Shown here piece by piece: positions 1-8,227 of a DNA stretch of 31,690 bases. A program made the translations under genes and the position numbers. Within the stretch, counting starts at the first letter, position 1. Every line of letters begins with the position of its first letter. The notes beneath the pieces were generated by a model. It searched no databases. It was not told where the DNA came from and was given only the letters and a program-made list of their open reading frames with translations. The DNA is from Holosporales bacterium (GTDB lineage: Bacteria; Pseudomonadota; Alphaproteobacteria; BNTO01). The DNA is taken from NCBI GenBank assembly GCA_031270515.1, contig JAISXM010000073.1:1-31690 (forward strand), in the 5' to 3' direction.

Positions 1-285
1 AAAGCTGGTGGGTTTGGAACGGTGCCGGCGTTTGGGTTTTCTATTGGGCAAGAAGTGTTGAATGCTGTAAGCGGGACTGCACTTATTACATACATTAATG
101 GTGTGCTTGGGTTAACTCGGGCGGGTGTTCCGCTGTTGACCAATGTTCCCTCTGGGCAAAGTGTGTTGGATTTAGGTACTTCAGTCGCAACCACAGTAGG
201 CCTCATACACGTCGACGGCAGCTTGATCGACATAATAAAAATCGCCAACGTCGAGCGCACATGGAACGGCTCCGCCTGGGCTTAA
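1..285 (+). CDS. C-terminal fragment of an unidentified protein
   Basis: The reading frame is open from the first base of the window and stops at 283-285, so this is the last 94 residues of a longer protein whose start lies outside. An internal GTG at 22 is not a convincing start because the frame continues upstream. The visible part is rich in Gly, Val, Leu and Thr with short beta-like stretches, and it ends ANVERTWNGSAWA. That kind of ending resembles the last strand of phage tail-fibre or DUF2793-like proteins, but this is only an impression and I cannot name a family. No signal peptide or catalytic motif is visible. It is co-directional with ftsZ, separated from it by a repeat-filled gap of about 280 bp. 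Confidence 0.55.
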   Translation, partial: KAGGFGTVPAFGFSIGQEVLNAVSGTALITYINGVLGLTRAGVPLLTNVPSGQSVLDLGTSVATTVGLIHVDGSLIDIIKIANVERTWNGSAWA

Positions 286-292
286 TTTTGCC

Positions 293-358
293 GATTGAAA
301 TTCGTTGCAACACAAGGTACAGACGGCAACAAAAGTTCAAAATCGTTTTTATGGGAAG
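293..358. repeat. Family 1 dispersed inverted repeat (diverged copy)
   Basis: The left part GATTGAAATTCGTTG and right part AGTTCAAAATCGTTTTTATGGGA match the arms of the family 1 repeat found throughout the window. The outer left arm is missing. It lies directly upstream of ftsZ. Confidence 0.65.
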
Positions 359-364
359 GTCTTC

Positions 365-416
365 CGCAACGCCCCACAGCAATGCCGCACCGCAACGCCC
401 CACAGCAATGCCGCAC
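365..416. repeat. 26-bp tandem direct repeat, two exact copies
   Basis: The unit starting CGCAACGCCCCACAGCAATG occurs at 365-390 and again exactly at 391-416. A shorter degenerate piece (CGCAGCGCCGCACCGCCATG) follows. It lies in the untranslated gap before ftsZ, which argues against the long N-terminal extension that an open frame would otherwise give FtsZ. Confidence 0.8.
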
Positions 417-568
417 CGCAGCGCCGCACCGCCATGCGCCCCCTGCATAGTCGCCTCACAAATACCGTCGCGCAAAAGCAGGGGAGAATATTATATTTTG
501 TTTCTGTTCGTTTTCGTAATACAATGCATCATGCGCAATTGATACCAAAAGAATACTTGGGGGACCGT

Positions 569-2275
569 ATGCCAGGAGATTTTAGCCTTCGTCCGAAAAT
601 CACAGTCGTTGGAATCGGAGGAGCTGGATGTAACGCTGTAAACAATATGATCCGCGCCCAGCTTGAAGGGGTAGAGTTCCTCGTCGCGAATACCGATGCA
701 CAATCGCTGAATCAATCGCTGGTTGAGGATTCGTGCCGGATTCAACTGGGCCCCACCATGACAAAGGGACTTGGGGCCGGATCTAAGCCCGACGTGGGGC
801 AGGGCGCCGCAGAGGAGTCTGCATCCGACATTTTGCCAAGGCTCAAGGACAGCAACATGGTGTTTATCACCGCTGGTATGGGCGGCGGCACAGGGACTGG
901 CGCGGCTCCTGTGATAGCGAGGATCGCACGCGAGTCCGGGATCCTGACTGTGGGAGTCGTGACGAAGCCGTTTTTCTTCGAGGGCGCCAAGCGAGCTGTG
1001 TCCGCGGAGAAGGGCATACTCGAGTTGAAGCGCCACGTGGACACGCTGATTATTATTCCCAACCAGAATTTATTTCGTGTCGCTAATGAACAGACGACGT
1101 TTTCCGATGCGTTTAAAATGGCGGATGAGGTCTTGTATTCTGGAGTGCGCGGTGTAACAGATTTGATGATTATGCCAGGGTTGATTAACCTTGACTTCGC
1201 GGATGTAAAAGCTGTGATGGCGGAAATGGGCAATGCGATGATGGGAACGGGCGAAGCTGAAGGCGAGCGCCGCGCTTTGGATGCGGCTGAGGCTGCAATC
1301 GCGAACCCTCTGCTGGATGACGTGTCCTTAAAGGGTGCCAGGGGCGTGCTTATCAGCATTACTGGCGGCAAGGATATGACGTTGTTTGAGGTCGATGAGG
1401 CAACAAACCGCATCCGCGAGGACGTGGACAATGACGCCAACATAATATTTGGCGCGACGTTTGATGAGCGCATAGAGGGGCGGATCCGAGTTTCGGTCGT
1501 CGCTACGGGGATTGGCGCTGCGGATGAAGTGTATGGAGCGCACGATGTCGCCCCAGTCAAAGAGGAGCCGTCAACGGGGATTGGCAATATGATTCGCAAG
1601 TCGTTTGGTGGAACGACGGCGTTTTCGGCGCATAATGGGCTGTATGATGCCACCCCAGCGGATGTAAGGGATGATGCTCCTGAATATCAAGGACAAGGGG
1701 GGCAGAGTTTTCACGGGAAACATCAAACGTCCCAGGGGGCGGACATGTCTCAAGGGTTTGACCCTCAGAACCCTCAGGGTTCGCAGGGCAATCCTCAGGG
1801 CTCTCAAGGCCAAGGCGGTGGCAACCCTCAGGGTTCTAACCCTAAGGGTTCTGGCCTTCAAGGCCAAGGCCAGGGCTTTGGCGGTGGATCTGGCGGCAGC
1901 GTCGGCAACAACCCTCAGGGCCCTCAGGGCCCTCAGGGCCCTCAGGGCCCTCAGGGCCAGGGCCAGGGGTTCCAAAACTTTGGGGGGCAAGGTCTCCAGG
2001 AAAACAATGTGTTCATCAGTGACAATTATCAAGGCAACCCTAATCCCAAGCATGTGGACAACGTTACTCAACTCAATCCTAGAGGCAATCCCCAATCATC
2101 TCAGGCTTATCCGTACGCGGCCGCGCCCAACCGTCGCGAGCGTCCGTCATTGCTTGAGCGGTTGACTAGGTCGACCCGTCGAGTCAATTACGGCAATGCG
2201 GAGCCCCAAAGGGAAGAAGAGCAGACAACCTCCGATATACCGGCGTTTTTGATGCGTGATAGGAACAAAAAATAA
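569..2275 (+). CDS. ftsZ: Cell division protein FtsZ with long Gly/Pro/Gln-rich linker
   Basis: This is the tubulin-like GTPase that polymerises into the cytoplasmic Z ring and recruits the divisome. The N-terminal Rossmann fold shows VVGIGGAGCNAVNNMI, then the tubulin signature GGGTGTG at about residues 105-111. The catalytic T7 loop is NLDFADVK near residue 207. The conserved FtsA/ZipA-binding tail peptide is DIPAFLMRD at about 555-563. Between the globular domain (to about 330) and the tail is an unusually long disordered linker of Gln, Gly, Pro, Asn and Ser repeats, including collagen-like GPQ triplets. The product has 568 residues, longer than the usual 380-500. The frame is open upstream to 305, but that part crosses a dispersed repeat and a 26-bp tandem repeat. 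ATG 569 is chosen because GGGGGA lies just upstream and MPGDFSLRPKITVVG fits family N-termini; ATG 524 is the alternative. No ftsA or ftsQ is adjacent, so the gene is detached from the usual division cluster. Confidence 0.97.
   Translation: MPGDFSLRPKITVVGIGGAGCNAVNNMIRAQLEGVEFLVANTDAQSLNQSLVEDSCRIQLGPTMTKGLGAGSKPDVGQGAAEESASDILPRLKDSNMVFITAGMGGGTGTGAAPVIARIARESGILTVGVVTKPFFFEGAKRAVSAEKGILELKRHVDTLIIIPNQNLFRVANEQTTFSDAFKMADEVLYSGVRGVTDLMIMPGLINLDFADVKAVMAEMGNAMMGTGEAEGERRALDAAEAAIANPLLDDVSLKGARGVLISITGGKDMTLFEVDEATNRIREDVDNDANIIFGATFDERIEGRIRVSVVATGIGAADEVYGAHDVAPVKEEPSTGIGNMIRKSFGGTTAFSAHNGLYDATPADVRDDAPEYQGQGGQSFHGKHQTSQGADMSQGFDPQNPQGSQGNPQGSQGQGGGNPQGSNPKGSGLQGQGQGFGGGSGGSVGNNPQGPQGPQGPQGPQGQGQGFQNFGGQGLQENNVFISDNYQGNPNPKHVDNVTQLNPRGNPQSSQAYPYAAAPNRRERPSLLERLTRSTRRVNYGNAEPQREEEQTTSDIPAFLMRDRNKK
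1912..1956. repeat. 9-bp tandem repeat inside ftsZ coding a collagen-like tract
   Basis: Five exact copies of CCCTCAGGG run head to tail, coding a repeating Pro-Gln-Gly tract in the FtsZ linker. The unit is nearly its own reverse complement, which explains the long spurious reading frames on both strands here. Diverged copies extend over about 1765-1965. Confidence 0.9.
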
Positions 2276-2285
2276 TAGACAAAAA

Positions 2286-2432
2286 CACAAAAAGTTTATC
2301 AGTTCGTCGTTTCGGTTCTCGGCTTGAGCAGTACCTAAGTACAGCTCAGCACTGGGTGCCCATTCAGCGAGTTGAATGGGGTCTCGGACTGCGATCCGAG
2401 ACTCCTGCTGCTAACTCTTTTTGTGATTGGGT
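2286..2432. repeat. Family 2 dispersed structured repeat (copy a)
   Basis: The left end CACAAAAAGTTTATCAGTTC and right end CTCTTTTTGTGATTGGGT form an imperfect inverted repeat. The interior holds further hairpins such as CTCGGA..TCCGAG near 2383-2402. It resembles the reverse complement of the element at 11819-11943, sharing GTTCGTCGTTTCG, GCAGTAC..AGTACAGC and CGAGACTCCTGC. It fills most of the ftsZ-recD2 gap and has no coding capacity. It could act as a transcript end or processing site for ftsZ. Confidence 0.7.
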
Positions 2433-2546
2433 CTATACCTAATAGCGAAAACATTGTCTAATTATTAGGGCTGTAGCGTAGTGTAAAACCTAATTTTCGT
2501 GTACAAGGTTTTTCTTAGGTATGGCTAGGGATCTGCGTTCAGTACA

Positions 2547-4724
2547 ATGAAAGAATCAACCGATAAGTCCACAACGACCCTAAAAGGGCAGATCGAGCGC
2601 ATAACGTATTCGGACGGCAGCTTCGTAATTGCCAAAGTGAAAGTCCCTTTGCACAAGGATTTGGTTACCGTTGTCGGAAATATCCCTTCGCCTGCGCCCG
2701 GCTCTGTGCTCAGCATGCGCGGAGAGTGGGCGAAGCATCCCAAATTTGGCGTTCAGTTTAAAGTCACCGATTGTACGTGCGCGGTGCCTGCGTCGATTTA
2801 CGGCATCACAAAATATTTGCAGTCAGGTTTAATCAAGGGCATTGGTCCTTCTATGGCCCAGCGGATTGTCGAAAAATTCGGAGAGCGCACTCTGGACGTA
2901 ATCGAACACTCCGCGGAGGAATTGCTGACCATAGAGGGGATTGGGGCGCATCGCGTTAAAATGATACAGGACGCATGGAGCGAACAACGGGAGATACGGG
3001 ACGTCATGATGTTCCTGCAGTCCTACGACGTTAGTACGGCGCATGCAACGAAAATTTTCCAAAAATACGGAAGTGAGTCCATCGCTATGGTGAAGGAAAA
3101 TCCGTACCGCTTGTCGACGGATATTACGGGGATTGGCTTTTTGACGGCCGACCATATCGCGCAGAAGCTTGGCGTTGACGTTAATTCGCAAATGAGAGCA
3201 GAAGCGGGGATATTGCATATCCTGAAGGAGTTTAACAATGAAGGGCATGTATATTGTCCGCATGACGAGCTGATAAAGAAATCGAACGACGTGCTGCACA
3301 TAAGCGAACACATATTACTAGCAGCATTACAATCATTGGTGCTGGGGAATCGCATTGTAATTGAGCGTTTGGATGCGGAGCTGGGCGTGTACCTGGTGGG
3401 CTTCTATATTTCAGAAACGAAAGTCGCGGCCAAATTAATGTCCCTGCGTCATTCGCAGTCCAGGCTTGAGCCAATTCCAGCAGACAGTGCCCTAGAGTGG
3501 GTCCAGAAAAAGATATCTGTCGTACTAGCCGAGAAACAAAAGGAAGCAATAAAAGCCGCAATATCGGAAAAGTTGCTCGTAATAACGGGGAGTCCTGGCA
3601 CAGGAAAGACCACAATAACCAAGGCAATATTAGAGGTGCTGTCGAAGTCTACATCCAAGATTATCCTGACCGCCCCAACCGGGCGCGCGGCCAAGCGCAT
3701 ATCGGAGACCACAGGGCGCGAAGCGAAAACGATCCATCGGCTGCTGGAGTATATGAGTGGCGCGTTTCAACGCAACGAGAACAATCCTTTGGATTGCGAT
3801 GTCGTCATTTTGGATGAGGCGTCGATGGTGGATATTTGGCTGATGTACCATTTGCTGTGTGCTATTCCGGATTATGCGACGCTAATAATAGTAGGAGACA
3901 TAAATCAGCTTCCTTCTGTGGGCCCTGGTAGCGTGCTGAAGGATATAATAAATTCTGGGAAAATAACAGTTGTGCAGCTGAACGAAATATTTCGGCAAGC
4001 ACAAAAGTCCATGATTATTATGAATGCACATAAAATCATCAATGGCGATTGTCCTAATTTGGAAAATCATCCAGGTACAGACTTTTTCTTTATTAATAAA
4101 GATGACCCAGACGAAGCTCAGGACACAATTGTTCGGCTGATTAAAGATCGCATTCCGCGCAAGTTTGGGTTTCGTCCAATTTCAGATGTGCAGGTCCTTA
4201 CGCCTATGCACCGCGGCGCCATTGGGACGGATAACTTGAATATGGTGCTGCAGCAGGCCCTGAACCCGGATGGGATTGAGCTCGTGCGCGGGAATCGCAG
4301 GTTTCGCGTAGGGGATAAGGTTATGCAAGTAAAAAACAACTACGACAAGGATGTGTTTAACGGGGATATTGGCATTGTGGAGCGCGTGGATTCCGTGAAT
4401 CAAACTGCGGTGGTGCGGATGGATGAGCGCAATGTGCGGTATGAGTCAGGCGAATTGGATGAGCTGGTGTTGTCGTACGCGGTGTCCATACATAAAAGCC
4501 AGGGGTCTGAGTACCCTGTGGTGGTGATTCCGTTGTTTCGGTTGCATTACATAATGTTGCAACGAAACCTTGTATACACGGGGATTACGCGCGGAAAGAA
4601 GCTGGTTGTGGTTGTTGGAACCCCAAGTGCGCTGTCGGCTGCAATAAATAATAATCAAACGATGAAACGTAACACTTGGCTGAGTAATCGGCTGGTCGCG
4701 GCAGCGGCGTTGGCGAAGGAATAA
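2547..4724 (+). CDS. recD2: RecD2-type ATP-dependent 5'-3' DNA helicase
   Basis: This superfamily 1B helicase is the kind that works without RecB and RecC in repair and replication-fork maintenance. The N-terminal OB-like domain (about residues 10-75) begins LKGQIERITYSDGSFVIAKV. Two helix-hairpin-helix-like segments follow, LIKGIGPSMAQRIVEKFG (about 95-115) and IEGIGAHRVKMI (about 130-142). Helicase motifs are Walker A GSPGTGKTT (about 349-357), motif II VVILDEASMVD (about 417-427), GDINQLPSVGPG (motif III), and the C-terminal SIHKSQGSEYPVVVIPL and YTGITRGKK motifs (V/VI). The length of 725 residues matches RecD2 (about 720-750). The start ATG 2547 gives the normal family N-terminus, although its ribosome-binding site is weak. 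Nothing indicates an operon with ftsZ, because a family 2 repeat separates them. Confidence 0.95.
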   Translation: MKESTDKSTTTLKGQIERITYSDGSFVIAKVKVPLHKDLVTVVGNIPSPAPGSVLSMRGEWAKHPKFGVQFKVTDCTCAVPASIYGITKYLQSGLIKGIGPSMAQRIVEKFGERTLDVIEHSAEELLTIEGIGAHRVKMIQDAWSEQREIRDVMMFLQSYDVSTAHATKIFQKYGSESIAMVKENPYRLSTDITGIGFLTADHIAQKLGVDVNSQMRAEAGILHILKEFNNEGHVYCPHDELIKKSNDVLHISEHILLAALQSLVLGNRIVIERLDAELGVYLVGFYISETKVAAKLMSLRHSQSRLEPIPADSALEWVQKKISVVLAEKQKEAIKAAISEKLLVITGSPGTGKTTITKAILEVLSKSTSKIILTAPTGRAAKRISETTGREAKTIHRLLEYMSGAFQRNENNPLDCDVVILDEASMVDIWLMYHLLCAIPDYATLIIVGDINQLPSVGPGSVLKDIINSGKITVVQLNEIFRQAQKSMIIMNAHKIINGDCPNLENHPGTDFFFINKDDPDEAQDTIVRLIKDRIPRKFGFRPISDVQVLTPMHRGAIGTDNLNMVLQQALNPDGIELVRGNRRFRVGDKVMQVKNNYDKDVFNGDIGIVERVDSVNQTAVVRMDERNVRYESGELDELVLSYAVSIHKSQGSEYPVVVIPLFRLHYIMLQRNLVYTGITRGKKLVVVVGTPSALSAAINNNQTMKRNTWLSNRLVAAAALAKE

Positions 4725-4828
4725 GCGCTGATTCTTATCAGGGCGGCGTTTGGGCACCTGGTGGGGGCTTGGGCGCCTGGGCATAAAAAAAATATTTTTA
4801 AAATCTTAACGTTTTCTTAATCTTTTTG

Positions 4829-4837
4829 TGATATAGT
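4829..4837 (+). promoter_or_regulatory. Candidate extended -10 promoter
   Basis: TGATATAGT fits an extended -10 (TGnTATAAT-like) at 4829-4837, in an AT-rich stretch after recD2. No good -35 hexamer is seen. It would serve the short frame at 4875. Confidence 0.35.
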
Positions 4838-4874
4838 AGCCATCCCTAACCCCCACCCACCCAGGGGGCGTGCG

Positions 4875-5045
4875 GTGAAGGGACACCTCGCTTATCTTAA
4901 TAATGTCACATCAAAAGTTAACAATGCAACCACTTCCGCCAATTTACGTCTTCAACTTTTTTCGCATTGTGATTATACAGCATCGTTAATGTTTATTCTT
5001 GGACATCTCCCCATAAAAAAACAACTTGAACTTGAGTCACGATAA
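4875..5045 (+). CDS. Possible small protein, 56 residues, unknown
   Basis: A GTG-started frame codes VKGHLAYLNNVTSKVNN... and ends ...KKQLELESR. AGGGGG at 4863-4868 lies at a workable distance upstream, and an extended -10 lies further up. Both support a real small gene. Against it, the last dozen codons run into a family 1 repeat and I recognise no family. It is soluble-looking with a short hydrophobic stretch (ASLMFILGHL). This is the only candidate gene in the 400-bp gap between recD2 and the convergent exported-protein gene. Confidence 0.3.
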   Translation: MKGHLAYLNNVTSKVNNATTSANLRLQLFSHCDYTASLMFILGHLPIKKQLELESR

Positions 5046-5090
5046 AAACCTTAAACCGCAACGAAGTGCAACTTGTTTGTTATGGGGACC
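5008..5090. repeat. Family 1 dispersed inverted repeat
   Basis: CCCCATAAAAAAACAACTTG on the left pairs with CAACTTGTTTGTTATGGGG on the right around a spacer with GTCACGATAAAAACCTTAAA. The compensating C-for-A change in both arms (CAACTTG/CAAGTTG-like pairing) keeps the stem. It lies downstream of recD2 and downstream of the convergent gene at 5125, where it may help end transcripts. Confidence 0.85.
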
Positions 5091-5124
5091 CTTTGTTATG
5101 GGAGCCCGGTTTATATATGCAGGC

Positions 5125-6945
5125 CTAGTAACTATCCAGTTCGCATAAAAACGGATCAAATTTAGTCGGGAAATACATTATTAAAACAGCTAGCTGAGTC
5201 GCTACATCGCTAACATGGCTTACTAAAGGCATTGATCTTGACGCAATATTTAACAAGTAATGGACAACGTCATCCGGACTCTCATCAGCAGGCACAACAA
5301 TCATCCAATACTTAAGCAAATCCTCACAAATATTCTCCTTCCTTACTTCCCATGTGCCTGTCCTTTGCGCAATCCAAACTTCCAAAAGCGCCCACATTTG
5401 TCTACAGGCCAAGATATACCCGTACGCATTAAACATCCCGCTTAGCAATGGTCTGAGCTCTTTCGCCAACCTATCAATCTGCTTTGTGTTTGTATTTGCT
5501 ACTATAACACGGGAAAGCTGCTCTAATAATGAACAAACCGTACGTTTTCCTGTAGACAAATACCCTGCCGCAATAACATCCGGCAATGAACGTTTATCAA
5601 TACTTTTCTGCTCGTCCATAGCCGGGATAAAACGTTTGGCGAAAAGCGGTTTCTTAACTTCAGCCTCATGAATGGAAATGATGTTTGAATCATCGGGATA
5701 TAACAAAACGGAGAAGTTCTCTTCTGTATAAGAATCATCATCAAGTGTTTCATCTTCCTCTGTACTATTCCCTCCTGCTTCCTCTGCACTTTTCCCGACA
5801 TCTTTATCTGCGCAATCCCCTCCTTCTTCCTGTCGTCGTTTAAGATCGGCATCCTTAATAAATTTTACGAGAACAGGCATTCGATGGCGAGTCTCATACA
5901 TGAAGAAATAGTTATAATCGTAAAGAAGCATCGCATACAAATAACGTTGCTCGTCACTGTCAGTTGCACAGAATATTTCTGCGATACGTTGTAAGCAAAC
6001 GATCATGCGCGATCTCAAATCAGAAAAAACTTCGCCTTCTCGCTCTATCGGACACGGCCGTAGCATGATGTTTCTTAATTCCCACGCTTCATCTATTGTT
6101 CCTATGCAATCATTCAGAAGATCCAGATCCAGTGCCTCAGGATTTAGCGCCCCCACGCGGAACAAACTCCGAATTTCTCTCAAACGACTCACGTTCGCAG
6201 AATGACTGATAACATCAGAGGGAGACACTCCACAAACTTGAGTCAGCACCGACGAAAGATCCTGATTTTGAACAACTGCCTGATACATGGCTGCGTAAAT
6301 AGGCACAGGCGCTTGATAATTGCGGTCAAAATTGAACAACTCCGCAAATCTAGTTAATGCAGACGCCTTTGCGGAAGCATCATCCGACGTCCATACGCGT
6401 TGAATCTCGTCCGCATAATCCACTAACCCTGATGCAACAGCGACCCGCTGCTCTATACGGCACAGTAAATCGCACTCCAACTTATTTTGCGCGACTACGG
6501 TTTTGTTTTGGCTTGGATATTTGCGCTGGTCGACGATATATTTGTGAAAAGTTTCGAGCATTTCCATTTTGTCATGGCCACAATACGGTGTCCGTCTGCT
6601 GAAATTGCGTACATTACGATAGAACGTCCCGCAATATTCTGAACGCAGCACGACTAAAAACCACTTATAAAACGGGCTGTTATACCTGGGGTCATCCTTC
6701 CCATATACGTTAATCACGACCTCCCCGTTCTCGACTTTAACGTGATTCACGAGATACGGCACAGGAATAGCCTCCATGTCCTTCATCGCAGCGCTCATTA
6801 CGTCAGCATTTTGCGTATTATCCTCCATTGCTCGCTCTACAATTTCTGGACACCGGGGCACCGGTTCCTGACACTTCCGGCACGAATGCGCATCGCTAGC
6901 TAAACACGCAAACACCACACCACACAATATTGCACGTACTACCAT
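5125..6945 (-). CDS. Large exported protein of unknown function
   Basis: I do not recognise this 606-residue protein. It begins with a Sec signal peptide, MVVRAILCGVVFACLASDAHS, with likely cleavage before CRKCQEPVPRCP. Several cysteine pairs follow (CRKC, and C109 and C122 regions), as expected for a protein folded outside the cytoplasm. The middle (about 150-360) is predicted by eye to be mainly helical. An acidic, low-complexity segment follows at about 370-415 (EEGGDCADKDVGKSAEEAGG and more), then a second helical domain to the end. The start ATG has a good ribosome-binding site, GAGG five bases upstream. It stands alone on the minus strand, convergent with recD2. Exported orphan proteins of this size with helical domains are typical effector or surface candidates in host-associated alphaproteobacteria, but no function can be assigned. 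Confidence 0.85.
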   Translation of the reverse strand: MVVRAILCGVVFACLASDAHSCRKCQEPVPRCPEIVERAMEDNTQNADVMSAAMKDMEAIPVPYLVNHVKVENGEVVINVYGKDDPRYNSPFYKWFLVVLRSEYCGTFYRNVRNFSRRTPYCGHDKMEMLETFHKYIVDQRKYPSQNKTVVAQNKLECDLLCRIEQRVAVASGLVDYADEIQRVWTSDDASAKASALTRFAELFNFDRNYQAPVPIYAAMYQAVVQNQDLSSVLTQVCGVSPSDVISHSANVSRLREIRSLFRVGALNPEALDLDLLNDCIGTIDEAWELRNIMLRPCPIEREGEVFSDLRSRMIVCLQRIAEIFCATDSDEQRYLYAMLLYDYNYFFMYETRHRMPVLVKFIKDADLKRRQEEGGDCADKDVGKSAEEAGGNSTEEDETLDDDSYTEENFSVLLYPDDSNIISIHEAEVKKPLFAKRFIPAMDEQKSIDKRSLPDVIAAGYLSTGKRTVCSLLEQLSRVIVANTNTKQIDRLAKELRPLLSGMFNAYGYILACRQMWALLEVWIAQRTGTWEVRKENICEDLLKYWMIVVPADESPDDVVHYLLNIASRSMPLVSHVSDVATQLAVLIMYFPTKFDPFLCELDSY

Positions 6946-7381
6946 TTACACCTCACATATAAAACGTACTTTACGGCCGAAGAGTGCCACGATATGTAAA
7001 AAAAGACAAGAATTAAATTTATTGGTCTCTCAATTACGAAAAAAGAACTGATCGCGAGAGTCTCTACGTGCAAAAGCAGAGCTGTATACCGGGTCCCATA
7101 ACAAACAATTTGAAGCTCGTTGTATTATAAGGCTTAGGTGAGGATAAAAATTCAAATTGTTTTTATGGGCAGGTATACGGGGTCCCATAACAAACAATTT
7201 GTTTTTATGAAAGGTTCGTTTGCAAAAAAAAGGTCATGCAGGCATTGGCTAAATCCACTATTATGAGGGACCAGCGTATAATGACGAACGAATCGGAACT
7301 CGTTGCTACGCAAAGATGGGGAATGCGAGGAATGTCCGAATTTATTAAATTTAAAAATTGTTTTTACAAAAAGGAATGCAT
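6946..7381. other. Intergenic region with repeats between divergent genes
   Basis: This region carries the 5' flank of the minus-strand exported protein, a full and a collapsed family 1 repeat (7091-7214), and the 5' region of rph. A TATAAT at 7277-7282 is a possible rph -10 but lacks a well-spaced -35. A further family 1-like half arm (AAAAATTGTTTTTAC, about 7353-7367) sits just before the rph ribosome-binding site. No RNA gene or protein-coding frame is convincing. Confidence 0.6.
7091..7214. repeat. Family 1 repeat: one full copy plus one collapsed copy
   Basis: The full copy (7091-7174) runs from GGTCCCATAACAAACAATTTG to TTCAAATTGTTTTTATGGGC. It is bracketed by an outer GTATACC/GGTATAC palindrome, so it may represent the complete element. 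Immediately after, at 7180-7214, GGTCCCATAACAAACAATTT joins directly to GTTTTTATG. This is the same element with its whole middle lost, as if by deletion between the arms. Confidence 0.85.
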
Positions 7382-8110
7382 ATGAAAAGGTCAAACGGCA
7401 GAAAAGAAGATGAATTACGGCAGCTCTTTTTAGGGCCAGGTTTTGTGAAAAACGCCCTGGGGTCGTGCTTTGTAAAATTTGGGGACACGCACGTTGTTTG
7501 CACTGCGACCCTGGACGAAAAAGTTCCGCCGTTCCTTCGCAACACAGGGAGCGGCTGGATTACGGCAGAGTATGGCATGCTTCCGTGCTCATCCAGCGAG
7601 CGCATCGAACGCGAGGCAGTCAAAGGCAAGCAATCTGGGCGCACGCAGGAAATCCAGCGGCTAATTGGGCGTGCTCTTCGCACTGCGGTTGACCTGCGCT
7701 TGCTGGGGGAGCGTCAGATCAAAATCGACTGCGACGTGATCCAGGCGGATGGGGGCACCCGCACGGCAAGCATTACGGGAGGCTACGTCGCGCTGGCGCA
7801 GGCGGTTCAACAGCTCCTCAGGCGACGGAGGCTGGATTGTAATCCAATAGTGCGCCAAATTGCGGCGATTTCTTGCGGGATCGTGGACGGCGCGGCGTTG
7901 TTGGACCTGGATTACGCGGAGGATTCGAATGCAGACGTGGATGCAAATTTTGTCATGGATAGTGACCTGAATATTGTTGAAATTCAAATGACGGCGGAAA
8001 AGAATCCTTTTTCAAAGGCGAGCTTGGATAAACTGCTAGCCTTCGCGGAGAAGGGGATCAAGGAGATTGCAACAGCGCAGCAATCATTGAATTTGATAGG
8101 CGCAAAATAA
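7382..8110 (+). CDS. rph: Ribonuclease PH
   Basis: This phosphate-dependent 3'-5' exoribonuclease trims tRNA 3' ends in the cytoplasm, releasing nucleoside diphosphates. The 242-residue product matches the family length (about 238-245). It shows the family start MKRSNGRKEDELRQLF, the substrate and phosphate motifs SGRTQEIQRLIGRALR and DCDVIQADGGTRTASITGG, and the C-terminal EIQMTAEKNPFS segment. Upstream in-frame ATGs at 7358 and 7376 were rejected. AAGGA at 7371-7375 sits six bases before ATG 7382 and would abut or overlap the other starts, and the family N-terminus begins here. It is convergent with rne, with only a family 1 repeat between them. Confidence 0.96.
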   Translation: MKRSNGRKEDELRQLFLGPGFVKNALGSCFVKFGDTHVVCTATLDEKVPPFLRNTGSGWITAEYGMLPCSSSERIEREAVKGKQSGRTQEIQRLIGRALRTAVDLRLLGERQIKIDCDVIQADGGTRTASITGGYVALAQAVQQLLRRRRLDCNPIVRQIAAISCGIVDGAALLDLDYAEDSNADVDANFVMDSDLNIVEIQMTAEKNPFSKASLDKLLAFAEKGIKEIATAQQSLNLIGAK

Positions 8111-8120
8111 TGTATACCCG

Positions 8121-8196
8121 TGCATAAAAACAATTTGAAATTCGTTATGCTACAATGTTTAGGTGATGATGAAAATTCAAATTGTTTTTATGGACA
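8121..8196. repeat. Family 1 inverted repeat between convergent rph and rne
   Basis: GCATAAAAACAATTTGAAAT and ATTCAAATTGTTTTTATG pair over about 17 bases. Located in the 117-bp gap between two convergent genes and ending in a T-rich arm, it could work as a bidirectional terminator. Confidence 0.85.
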
Positions 8197-8227
8197 AGTA
8201 TAGATGACATGACGAAAAGATTTATAT

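Noticed and set aside
305..568. N-terminal extension of FtsZ by 88 residues
   Set aside because: The extension crosses a dispersed repeat and a 26-bp tandem repeat, has no FtsZ-like sequence, and a better start with a purine-rich site exists at 569.
742..1653. 303-codon minus-strand frame opposite ftsZ
   Set aside because: It lies wholly antisense to conserved FtsZ coding sequence and has no recognisable protein features.
1571..2165. Long overlapping frames on both strands inside the ftsZ linker
   Set aside because: They are artefacts of the near-palindromic CCCTCAGGG repeats; the Leu/Arg/Ala-repeat translations have no gene-like features.
4840..4900. C/G-rich stretch after recD2 as a small signal-recognition or 6S RNA
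   Set aside because: The conserved SRP RNA tetraloop/GGAAGC-type motifs and a long closing stem are missing; it looks more like the leader of a small frame.
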